A stretch of DNA of 5,449 bases from CAYLOC01 sp964385195. GTDB taxonomy: Bacteria; Actinomycetota; Actinomycetes; Propionibacteriales; Nocardioidaceae. The stretch covers positions 1 through 5,449 of the forward strand of contig CAYLOC010000196.1 in NCBI GenBank assembly GCA_964385195.1. Reading direction: 5' to 3'. Under the pieces are notes generated by a model. It ran no database searches and was not told the origin of the DNA. It was given only the letters and a program-made list of their open reading frames with translations. Positions 1 to 5,449 of this stretch are shown one piece after another. Position 1 is the first letter of the stretch; each line of letters starts with the position of its first letter. A program made the translations under genes and the position numbers.

Positions 1-62
1 GCCCACTCGGGTGAGAGAACGCGCCCACTCGGGTGAGAGAACGGGCCCACTCGCGTGAACGG
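1..62. repeat. 22-bp tandem repeat, left array (2 full units + 1 shortened)
   Basis: Units lie at 1-22 and 23-44 and match at the first 21 of 22 positions. A third unit at 45-62 starts the same way (GCCCACTCG) but lacks the four bases GAGA near its end and has one substitution. Each full unit carries CTC-N4-GAG followed by AGAACG. The window edge falls exactly at a unit boundary, so the array may continue upstream. Degenerate copies in inverted orientation occur at 5394-5437. The function is unknown; a genome-dispersed intergenic repeat or a protein-binding array are both possible. Confidence 0.85.
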
Positions 63-63
63 T

Positions 64-79
64 TGTTTCTTGTCAAACA
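64..79. promoter_or_regulatory. Weak inverted repeat, possible second operator half
   Basis: TGTTT (64-68) and AAACA (75-79) form a 5-bp inverted repeat with a 6-base spacer, just upstream of the stronger palindrome at 81-94. It lies in the AT-richer stretch before the operon. A repeat of this size can occur by chance, so it is only a possible accessory regulator site. Confidence 0.25.
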
Positions 80-80
80 G

Positions 81-94
81 AACTGTGGACAGTT
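81..94. promoter_or_regulatory. Candidate operator palindrome upstream of the operon
   Basis: AACTGT-GG-ACAGTT is a perfect 6-bp inverted repeat with a 2-base centre. It overlaps the candidate -35 hexamer at 86-91, where a bound repressor would block RNA polymerase. MurR/RpiR-type regulators bind as dimers or higher oligomers to dyad-symmetric sites, and such a regulator is the last gene of this operon. Assigning this site to that regulator is inference; the palindrome itself is seen directly. Confidence 0.45.
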
Positions 95-115
95 GTTGCC
101 TATGACGGGTAGTGT
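86..115 (+). promoter_or_regulatory. Candidate sigma70-type promoter of the operon
   Basis: TGGACA (86-91) resembles the -35 consensus TTGACA in five of six positions. TAGTGT (110-115) fits the loose actinobacterial -10 pattern TAnnnT at an 18-bp spacing. Transcription would begin near 121-123, leaving a short leader of about 25-30 nt that still contains the ribosome binding site of the first gene. An alternative is TTGTCA at 70-75, but no good -10 sits 16-18 bp downstream of it; TATGAC at 101-106 is too far. Confidence 0.4.
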
Positions 116-137
116 GCCGAACGCGCCCTGAGGAAGC

Positions 138-146
138 GGAGGAGGA
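138..146 (+). promoter_or_regulatory. Ribosome binding site of the HAD hydrolase gene
   Basis: GGAGGAGGA is a strong Shine-Dalgarno sequence. Its second GGAGG (141-145) lies 7 nt before GTG at 153, an ideal distance. For the in-frame GTG at 147 the first GGAGG (138-142) leaves only 4 nt. This favours the start at 153 but does not exclude 147. Confidence 0.65.
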
Positions 147-152
147 GTGCCG

Positions 153-887
153 GTGGCCCGTCCCGTGCTCGTGTTGGACTTCGACGGGACGGTGTGCCTC
201 GGCGACGGCCCGGTCTGGGCCTACGCCGACAACGCGTTCGCCCATCTCCCTACCACCGTGGCAGCCCGCGCGCGGGACCGTTTGACCAGCTATCTCAACG
301 AGCCCGACACCGACGGCGGGTACGCCGATGGCTACACCGCCATCGCCGAACTCGCCGGTCCGTACCTACCCGCGGAGCTCCTGAGTGCGGCATACACCGA
401 CAGCCGCGCCGCACTCAGCGACCCCGCGACCGTCCTGTTCTCCCCTCCCGGGCTCGGTGATCTGCTTGCATCCTTCGCCGGCCGGGTCCAGGTCGTGGTC
501 TTCACCAATGCCCCGCCAACCGGGCTGGACGTCGCGTTGAGCCGACTTGGCCTCGCGCAGTACGTCGATCAGGTCATCCCGTCCGCACACAAGCCGCAGC
601 GGGCGCAAACGGTGCTTCGCAGCCTGTTGGGCGATGCCCCGCCGTACCAGTTGATGAGCGTGGGAGATCTGTGGGCGAACGACATTGAACCGGCCTGGCG
701 ACTGGGATGCGCGACCGCGTTCATCGACCGCACCGGGGCGGACTGGCGACCGAGTCACTTGCGGGCGCAAAGCATGGAGCCGCTGTACCCCGGCTTGAAG
801 GAGTGGGCCTTCGCACCCGAGACGTTCGTTGCGGACCGTGCTGCGACGACAGAACAATCCCTTCACACCAGGAGGTCACCATGGTGA
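153..887 (+). CDS. HAD-superfamily hydrolase, probable cytoplasmic phosphatase
   Basis: This 244-residue protein has all four haloacid-dehalogenase motifs: motif I DFDGT (nucleophile D9, general acid/base D11), motif II ending in FTN (T118), the motif III lysine K147, and motif IV GD-x3-ND (171-177). The roughly 100 residues between motifs I and II indicate an alpha-helical C1 cap. No signal peptide is seen, so it should act in the cytoplasm. D11 is typical of phosphatases. Phosphonoacetaldehyde hydrolase (PhnX) has alanine there and a catalytic lysine in the cap, and this protein has no lysine before K147. Hydrolysis of a C-O-P ester is therefore more likely than C-P cleavage, although other HAD activities cannot be excluded. 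GTG 153 is preferred for its ribosome binding site; GTG 147 would add two residues. The gene is first in the operon and its end overlaps the next start by 7 nt, suggesting that it works on the imported solute. Confidence 0.85.
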   Translation: MARPVLVLDFDGTVCLGDGPVWAYADNAFAHLPTTVAARARDRLTSYLNEPDTDGGYADGYTAIAELAGPYLPAELLSAAYTDSRAALSDPATVLFSPPGLGDLLASFAGRVQVVVFTNAPPTGLDVALSRLGLAQYVDQVIPSAHKPQRAQTVLRSLLGDAPPYQLMSVGDLWANDIEPAWRLGCATAFIDRTGADWRPSHLRAQSMEPLYPGLKEWAFAPETFVADRAATTEQSLHTRRSPW

Positions 888-1942
888 TCAAGCAAGCAAC
901 GGCGCTCGCCGCCGGGATGGTGCTCGCGGTCTCGCTGACCGCGTGCGGTGGCGGGAGCTCGGGCGCCGAGCAGCCACCCTCCGACAGCGGAGACTCCGGC
1001 AGCAGCGCTACCACATCCGGAGGTTCCGCCGACGCGACAGGTTCGCAGGTGTGCACCGGCAAGAGCGGGGACCGTGACCCTGACCACCTCGTGCTGGCGC
1101 TGGTTCCCTCCGGCAACGCCAAGAAGCTGGTCGAGAGCGTCAAGCCGCTCACCAAGGCCCTCACCAAGCGTCTCGGAATCCCAGTCAAGGGGGTCGTCAC
1201 CCAGGACTACCAGGCGGCGGTGGAGGCGATGGGGGCCGACCAGGCGGACATCGGGTTCCTGCCGTCATTGCAGATGAGTCAGGCATGCGCGAAGTACGGG
1301 GCCGTTCCGGCGTTACAGACGCTGCGCAAGGGCAAGAGCACCTACGCGGGGGAGTTCTTCACCAACAAGCCGGACAAGTACTGCACCACCAAGCCCAAGC
1401 CGAACGACCAAGGGCTGCTGTACTGCAACGGCACCGCCGAGGGCAACGGGCCCGTTGCACTGGACTCGATCACCAAGGTCAAAGGCGCCAAGATGGTGTT
1501 CTTACAAGCCGCCTCCCCGGCCGGTTACATCTTCCCGGCCGCGGCTCTGGAGAAGCGCGGAATCGACCCCCAGCAGGACGTCACCCCGATTCAGGTCACG
1601 TCCAACAACGCCTCAGTGCTCGCGGTCTACAACGGGGACGCCGAGGTGGGTGTCGCCTACTGGGATGCACGCTCTGTCGTCCAGGCCGACACTCCCGACG
1701 TCGGCAAGAAGGTGGTGGTGTTCGCGCTCACCCAGGAGATCCCCAACGACGGCGTCTCGCTGAATGGGAACCTGACCAAGGAATGGCAGGACAAGATCAG
1801 CAAGGCGTTGATGGGCTTCGCCGGCACTGCGCAGGGCAAGAAGACCCTGGAAAGCATCTACCAGATCACCGGTCTGCAACCGGCGAACCCGAAGAAGCTG
1901 CAACAGACCGCCGACGTTGCCCAGAGCCTTGGCCTAGGCTAA
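881..1942 (+). CDS. phnD: PhnD-like substrate-binding lipoprotein of a phosphonate/organophosphate-type ABC importer
   Basis: This 353-residue protein is the extracytoplasmic solute receptor of the importer encoded downstream. Residues 1-22 are a lipoprotein signal ending in lipobox LTAC, with C22 as the lipidated residue. A Gly/Ser/Thr-rich tether follows to about residue 56. The mature part begins with a beta strand (LVLALVP, 69-75) and has the PhnD-family order: an ADIGFLP segment (122-128), a VKGAKMVFL strand (200-208), the binding loop ASPAGYIFP (211-219), and LAVYNGDAEVGVAYWDA (247-263). The binding loop is unusual: the family norm is close to S-T-S-G-Y, and here it is S-P-A-G-Y. An extended stretch at about 160-195 carries C168 and C182. 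C58 and C136 are further non-lipid cysteines. The start at ATG 881 is supported by GGAGG at 871-875 and gives a proper signal peptide; the open frame from 707 is spurious. The ligand is unknown. Confidence 0.88.
   Translation: MVIKQATALAAGMVLAVSLTACGGGSSGAEQPPSDSGDSGSSATTSGGSADATGSQVCTGKSGDRDPDHLVLALVPSGNAKKLVESVKPLTKALTKRLGIPVKGVVTQDYQAAVEAMGADQADIGFLPSLQMSQACAKYGAVPALQTLRKGKSTYAGEFFTNKPDKYCTTKPKPNDQGLLYCNGTAEGNGPVALDSITKVKGAKMVFLQAASPAGYIFPAAALEKRGIDPQQDVTPIQVTSNNASVLAVYNGDAEVGVAYWDARSVVQADTPDVGKKVVVFALTQEIPNDGVSLNGNLTKEWQDKISKALMGFAGTAQGKKTLESIYQITGLQPANPKKLQQTADVAQSLGLG
1925..1940 (+). other. Small inverted repeat at the phnD/phnC junction
   Basis: AGCCT (1925-1929) and AGGCT (1936-1940) can form a 5-bp stem with a 6-base loop over the phnD stop region, just before the phnC start. 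Binding-protein genes in ABC operons are sometimes followed by RNA hairpins that stabilise their message. This stem is short and has no T-tract, so it is not a terminator and may be chance. Confidence 0.2.
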
Positions 1943-1950
1943 GCCGCGCC

Positions 1951-2778
1951 ATGGCCGAGTCCACCGTCCCGAGACGGGCTGCTGCCTCGACCGACGCCAC
2001 CGGTATTCGGCTGGCGTCGGTCGGGGTGCGCTACCCCAACGGAACCGTCGCATTGGACGACGTCTCGGTCGATATCGCCGCGGGTGACATGGTGGTTGTC
2101 GTCGGTCTCTCAGGTGCCGGCAAGTCCACGTTGATCCGCAGCATCAATGGACTCGTGCCGATTACCGCGGGTCGCATCGAGGTGGGAAGCTGGACGCTCC
2201 CCGGGTTGACCGGGTCCCGCCTCCGTGGCCTGCGCAGTGAGGTCGGCATGGTCTTCCAGTCCTTCAACCTCGCTCGGCGTACGACGGTCCTCAACAACGT
2301 GTTGATGGGTCGCCTGCATCACAGCGCTACCTGGCGGACACTGCTCAGCGCCTGGCGTAAGAACGACGTGGAGATCGCGATGCAGGCGCTGGAGCGGGTG
2401 GGGATTGTCGACAAGGCCTACGTCAAGGCCGGTGACCTCTCCGGTGGTCAGCAGCAGCGGGTCGCGATTGCTCGTGCTCTGGCCCAGCAGCCGCGGGTGA
2501 TCCTCGCCGACGAACCCACTGCGTCCCTTGATCCACCGACGTCGCATCTGGTGATGCAGGACTTGGAGCGGATCAACGCCGAGCTGGGCATCACGGTCGT
2601 GGTCAACCTGCACTTCCTCGACCTCGCCCGTCGCTACGGCCGCAGCTTGATTGGCATGCGAGCCGGACAGGTCGTCTATGAGGGCTCGGGAGCCGACGCC
2701 GATGACGCAGTCTTCCGCGACATCTACGGCAGGTCCCTCACAGCCGACGACGTGATGGACTCCGCCAGCGCGCCATGA
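1951..2778 (+). CDS. phnC: PhnC-like ATPase of the phosphonate/organophosphate-type ABC importer
   Basis: This 275-residue cytoplasmic ATPase powers the importer. It has a complete nucleotide-binding domain: Walker A GLSGAGKST (52-60), Q-loop Q103, signature LSGGQ (163-167), Walker B VILADEP (183-189), D-loop SLDP (192-195), and switch histidine H221. The segment NLHFLDLARRYG after Walker B and the GMRAGQVVYEG strand after it are characteristic of the PhnC subfamily rather than of other importer ATPases. The first 17 residues are a poorly conserved leader. The start ATG 1951 lies 8 nt after the phnD stop and lacks a good Shine-Dalgarno sequence (only AGG at 1936-1938), so translation probably depends on coupling to phnD. 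The open frame extends far upstream inside phnD, but that part has no recognisable domain. The stop overlaps the first permease gene in an ATGA junction. Confidence 0.92.
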   Translation: MAESTVPRRAAASTDATGIRLASVGVRYPNGTVALDDVSVDIAAGDMVVVVGLSGAGKSTLIRSINGLVPITAGRIEVGSWTLPGLTGSRLRGLRSEVGMVFQSFNLARRTTVLNNVLMGRLHHSATWRTLLSAWRKNDVEIAMQALERVGIVDKAYVKAGDLSGGQQQRVAIARALAQQPRVILADEPTASLDPPTSHLVMQDLERINAELGITVVVNLHFLDLARRYGRSLIGMRAGQVVYEGSGADADDAVFRDIYGRSLTADDVMDSASAP

Positions 2779-3587
2779 CCACGTCGCACGCCGAGTCGCC
2801 AGCAGGAACGGCCCGCCCCACACGTCCCCGAGACGGCTGGAAGCGCTGGTTGGCCGTGCTCGTGGTCGTCGGTATCACGGTCTGGTGCTGGTTCGCGATC
2901 GACGTAGATGTCGGTGAGCTCGTAGCGCACCTGGGCAATGGGTACGGGAACCTGGTACGGCTATTGCACCCCGACTTCGGTTTCCTCTCCCAGACGTGGG
3001 GCGCACTGGCTGAGACCATCGAGATGGCCATCATGGCGACCGCGATCGCGTCGGTGGTGGGACTCCCGTTGAGCTTTCTCGCCTCCCGTGCCACCAACCC
3101 GAACCGGTACCTGATGCTCGGGGTTCGTGCGGTGATGAACATCGACCGTGCGGTTCCGGACCTGCTCTACGCCGCCATTCTCGTCTCCGTCGTCGGGGTC
3201 GGGGCGCTGTCCGGGACGATCGCCTTGGTGCTGTTCGACGCCGCCATCGTCGTCAAGCTCGTCTCCGAGGCGCTCGACGCGGTAGACCGTGGTGGTCAGG
3301 AGGCGGCACTTGCTTCCGGCGCGACCTGGGTGAAGGCCGACCGGGCCGCCGTACTGCCGCAGATTCTGCCGAACTTCGGGTCTCAGGTGCTCTACACCTT
3401 CGAGTTGAACATCCGGGTGTCTACCGTCATCGGGCTGGTCGGTGCGGGTGGTCTCGGGATGCTTATCGACCGGGTCCGGACTTTCTATCAGTACGGCGCG
3501 CTGAGCCTGATCATCCTTGAGATCCTCGTGGTGATCGTGCTCTTGGAGGCTCTGTCTTCGTGGCTGCGCGGAAGGCTCGTCACGTGA
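2775..3587 (+). CDS. phnE: PhnE-like permease subunit 1 of the ABC importer
   Basis: This 270-residue inner-membrane protein has a short charged N-terminus, a first membrane segment at about 24-41, and several further hydrophobic segments (about 83-103, 130-160, 213-231, 241-259). GLPLSFLASR (96-105) and the R-A-V-P-D motif (125-129) match PhnE permeases. The EAA cytoplasmic loop, which contacts the ATPase, is canonical: EAA at 176-178, G182, and VLPQILP at 193-199. It overlaps phnC by 4 nt (ATGA) and the second permease by 4 nt (GTGA). No strong Shine-Dalgarno sequence precedes it, so coupling to phnC is likely. It most likely pairs with the second permease to form the transmembrane channel. 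Assignment to the PhnE family is firm; the substrate is not. Confidence 0.9.
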   Translation: MTTSHAESPAGTARPTRPRDGWKRWLAVLVVVGITVWCWFAIDVDVGELVAHLGNGYGNLVRLLHPDFGFLSQTWGALAETIEMAIMATAIASVVGLPLSFLASRATNPNRYLMLGVRAVMNIDRAVPDLLYAAILVSVVGVGALSGTIALVLFDAAIVVKLVSEALDAVDRGGQEAALASGATWVKADRAAVLPQILPNFGSQVLYTFELNIRVSTVIGLVGAGGLGMLIDRVRTFYQYGALSLIILEILVVIVLLEALSSWLRGRLVT

Positions 3588-4501
3588 GGCTGGTCGAGCG
3601 TCCCGCGTCCCGCGGCCAGGTCGCCCATGACACCCCTGCTTCCGGAGCGGGTGAACGAGCACCCGCCACCGGGCGGCCGCGCCCGCCCCGGCATCGGCTG
3701 CGCGCCTTGGCATGGTGGGGCCTTACCGTCGTCGTGATCGCTGCATTCTGGCACGCCGACCTTGATCTCGACAGTCTCATGAAGTTTCCGCAGAACGCCG
3801 TGCACTATGCCCGGTTGATGTTCGGCCCGCCCGACCTCGGGACGTTGGGAAAGGCGTTGTCCGCGACCTTGCTCTCGGTGCAGATGGCGTGGTTCGGGAC
3901 CATGCTTGGTGTCGCGGTCTCACTTCCGTTGAGCTTCCTCGCGACCCGAGGTTTGGCGCCTCGACCTGTCCTGGTGGGTGTTCGACTGGTGTTCGCGCTG
4001 CTACGGGCGGTGCCGGAGGTGGTGATCGCGGTCCTGATCCTGTCCGTCACGGGCCTGACCCCGTTCACCGGTGCTCTGGCGATCGGCTTCGGCTCCATGG
4101 GCACCTTGGGGAAGTGGAGCTACGAGTCGATGGAAGGTGTGGATCGCGGACCGATTGAGGCCGCCCGCGCGGCCGGTGGCAGCCGGAGCCAGGTGATCCG
4201 CTGGGGGATCTGGACCTCGGCACAGCCGGAGATTCTGGCGTTCTGGCTGTATCGCTTCGAGATCAGCGTCCGCGCCTCGGCCATCCTCGGACTGATCGGC
4301 GCTGGCGGGATCGGCAAGGTGCTGATCGACAACGTGCACTTCCGTATCTGGGATGCTGTCGGGATGCTGCTCATTGTCGTCGTGTCTGTGACCGTGGTGC
4401 TGGACCTGATCTCCGGCGTACTCAGACGGCGCATCATCACCGGACGCTGGACCACCCCCCGCCTCCGCCGTGGGCCAGTACCAACCTCGGAGGTGGCATG
4501 A
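3584..4501 (+). CDS. phnE: PhnE-like permease subunit 2 of the ABC importer
   Basis: This 305-residue membrane protein is paralogous to the preceding permease. Shared blocks include SLPLSFLATR (113-122), the R-A-V-P-E motif (141-145), EAA (192-194), and a LIGAGGIGKVLID segment (237-249). It begins with an Arg/Pro-rich, probably cytoplasmic tail of about 42 residues before the first membrane segment and ends in a basic tail after the last one. Its EAA loop is divergent: where the first permease has VLPQILP, this one has WTSAQPEIL. GTG 3584 is chosen because it forms a GTGA overlap with the previous stop and has GGAAGG at 3570-3575 at a good distance. GTG 3560, with GGAGG at 3545-3549, would add eight residues. 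Two different permease subunits imply a heterodimeric channel. Confidence 0.88.
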   Translation: MRLVERPASRGQVAHDTPASGAGERAPATGRPRPPRHRLRALAWWGLTVVVIAAFWHADLDLDSLMKFPQNAVHYARLMFGPPDLGTLGKALSATLLSVQMAWFGTMLGVAVSLPLSFLATRGLAPRPVLVGVRLVFALLRAVPEVVIAVLILSVTGLTPFTGALAIGFGSMGTLGKWSYESMEGVDRGPIEAARAAGGSRSQVIRWGIWTSAQPEILAFWLYRFEISVRASAILGLIGAGGIGKVLIDNVHFRIWDAVGMLLIVVVSVTVVLDLISGVLRRRIITGRWTTPRLRRGPVPTSEVA

Positions 4502-5391
4502 GTACGGCGGGGGACGTGGGACGCGCGAGCCCACCGCCACCAGGCAGCGTGCTCGCGCACATCCGGTCGCTCCGCTCCTCCCTGCTGCCGGCAGAACGCA
4601 GCGTCGCGGAGGTGTTCCTCAGCCGTCCCGCCGACGTCATCGAGATGTCCTCGGGTGAGGTGGCCGAGGCTGCCCGGACCTCGCGTGCCACCGTCGTACG
4701 CGCGGCCCAGTCGCTCGGATTCTCCGGCTACCAACAGCTGCGTGTCATGGTGGCCCGCGACCTGGGCTCCGGTGGCGCGCCTGGTGCCGCCGCGACCGTC
4801 GACGGCACTGGTACGGCGGCGACGCGGGTGCGTGCGACGTTCCAGGCGGTTGCAGAGTCACTACCGGCCATGGACACACTGCTCGACGACGAGCAGCTCG
4901 ACCAGACGATCGCCGTGCTTGCGGCGGCCCGGCGGGTGCTGGTGGTCGGCAACGGCCTGTCCGCGCCGCTGGCGCAACTGTTCGCGCATCGACTGGTCGC
5001 GCTGGGCCGTGCCGCCGATGCCCCGGTCGACGTTATCTCCCAGCAGGTCGCGGCCTCCCACCTCCGCGAGGACGACGTGTTCGTGGCCGTCAGCGGATCC
5101 GGGGCTAACAGCAGCACGGTCCGCGCCGCCGAGGCCGCTGCTCGGGCCGGCGCCCGGCTGGTGGTGGTGACCGCCTTTGCCCGGTCCGCCTTGACCGCGA
5201 TCGCTGCTACCACATTGGTGGTGGGGATGCGAGACCCGACGTTCCGGGAGGAGCTGACCGTGACCACCCGAATCCCGCAGTTGATCCTGATCGAAGGACT
5301 GGTGTCTGGGCTCGCGCACCAACTTGGGGACGAGGCGGAGACGGCGCACGCTGCGACGGTCACCGTCCTCGCCGCCAACCTCGTCGAATAG
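4498..5391 (+). CDS. MurR/RpiR-family transcriptional regulator (HTH + SIS domains)
   Basis: This 297-residue regulator has an N-terminal RpiR-type helix-turn-helix region (about 17-90), including the EVAEAARTSRATVVRAAQSL segment (54-73) and the following G-F-S-G-Y-Q-Q-L. A SIS domain follows (about 134-270). It keeps the phosphosugar-binding loops: GNGLS (151-155), SGSGANSST (199-207) and VVT (223-225), then an REEL segment (250-253) and a conserved arginine R258. Family members sense phosphorylated sugars and act as repressors or activators. The loop threonine of the usual S-x-S-G-x-T pattern is asparagine here (N204). GGAGG at 4489-4493 and an ATGA overlap with the second permease support the start. 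As the last gene of the operon it probably regulates its own transcription, perhaps through the palindrome at 81-94. The effector may be the imported phosphorylated compound; that is inference. Confidence 0.9.
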   Translation: MSTAGDVGRASPPPPGSVLAHIRSLRSSLLPAERSVAEVFLSRPADVIEMSSGEVAEAARTSRATVVRAAQSLGFSGYQQLRVMVARDLGSGGAPGAAATVDGTGTAATRVRATFQAVAESLPAMDTLLDDEQLDQTIAVLAAARRVLVVGNGLSAPLAQLFAHRLVALGRAADAPVDVISQQVAASHLREDDVFVAVSGSGANSSTVRAAEAAARAGARLVVVTAFARSALTAIAATTLVVGMRDPTFREELTVTTRIPQLILIEGLVSGLAHQLGDEAETAHAATVTVLAANLVE

Positions 5392-5393
5392 GC

Positions 5394-5437
5394 CCGTTCT
5401 CTCCGCCGAGCCGTCACCTTCTCTCGCGCGAGTGGTC
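5394..5437. repeat. 22-bp repeat, right array in inverted orientation (2 units)
   Basis: Two 22-base units (5394-5415 and 5416-5437) begin 2 nt after the regulator's stop codon. Read on the minus strand, each matches the left-array unit at 17 of 22 positions. Both keep CTC-N4-GAG followed by AGAA, and they share the same 22-base period. The centre of the outer unit is the perfect palindrome CTCGCGCGAG. No further unit follows before the window ends. There is no T-tract, so this is not an obvious intrinsic terminator. Confidence 0.75.
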
Positions 5438-5449
5438 AGGAATGCTCGT

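Noticed and set aside
1..62. CRISPR-like array
   Set aside because: The units abut directly with no unique spacers and no cas gene is present, so these are simple tandem repeats.
50..64. PhoP/PHO box
   Set aside because: The minus strand contains one GTTCAC, but no second repeat follows at the required 11-bp spacing. It belongs to the shortened third repeat unit.
707..880. Upstream start for the binding protein
   Set aside because: It would bury the lipoprotein signal 58 residues inside the protein and overlap the HAD gene widely. ATG 881 has GGAGG at the right distance.
1285..1950. A long in-frame extension upstream of phnC giving a 497-residue protein
   Set aside because: It lies inside phnD in another frame, has a low-complexity Arg/Gly/Gln-rich composition, and shows no domain. 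The ABC ATPase begins naturally at ATG 1951.
2110..3713. Long minus-strand open frames opposite phnC and the first permease
   Set aside because: Such frames are expected opposite GC-rich genes. Their translations show no recognisable motifs, and the plus-strand genes have full family motifs.
1..5437. Composite transposon bounded by inverted repeats
   Set aside because: No transposase or integrase gene is present, the repeats are short and tandem, the right copies are degenerate, and no target duplication can be seen within the window.
5392..5449. Rho-independent terminator after the regulator gene
   Set aside because: The only symmetry is the loop-less palindrome CTCGCGCGAG and weak CTC/GAG pairs within the repeats. 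There is no T-tract.

Overview
This GC-rich window, with G or C at most third codon positions, GTG starts and purine-rich ribosome binding sites, looks like chromosomal DNA of a high-GC Actinobacterium. A Propionibacteriales-type organism is only a guess. Almost the whole window is one tightly packed plus-strand operon of six genes with a short non-coding edge on each side.

Layout: 1-62 holds a 22-bp tandem repeat (two near-identical units and a shortened third). 63-146 is an AT-richer promoter/operator region with a palindrome over a candidate -35 box. Then follow a HAD-superfamily hydrolase (153-887), a PhnD-like lipoprotein binding protein (881-1942), a PhnC-like ATPase (1951-2778), two PhnE-like permeases (2775-3587 and 3584-4501), and a MurR/RpiR-type regulator with an HTH and a SIS phosphosugar-binding domain (4498-5391). 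Five junctions are overlaps of 4-7 nt or a gap of 8 nt, so translational coupling is likely. Right after the last stop codon, two more copies of the 22-bp repeat lie in the opposite orientation (5394-5437). No RNA gene, CRISPR array, insertion sequence or convincing terminator was seen.

Working model: the lipoprotein captures a phosphorus-containing solute outside the membrane, the PhnE1/PhnE2 pair with PhnC imports it, the HAD enzyme dephosphorylates it in the cytoplasm, and the SIS-domain regulator senses a phosphorylated intermediate and controls its own operon. The HAD protein has the catalytic motif of a phosphatase and lacks the hallmarks of phosphonoacetaldehyde hydrolase. No C-P lyase or other phosphonate-degrading gene is present. 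The transporter would usually be labelled 'phosphonate', but the neighbourhood fits a phosphate ester (sugar or polyol phosphate) at least as well. The binding protein's pocket motif also departs from the usual phosphonate-binding form. The substrate is not determined by the sequence.
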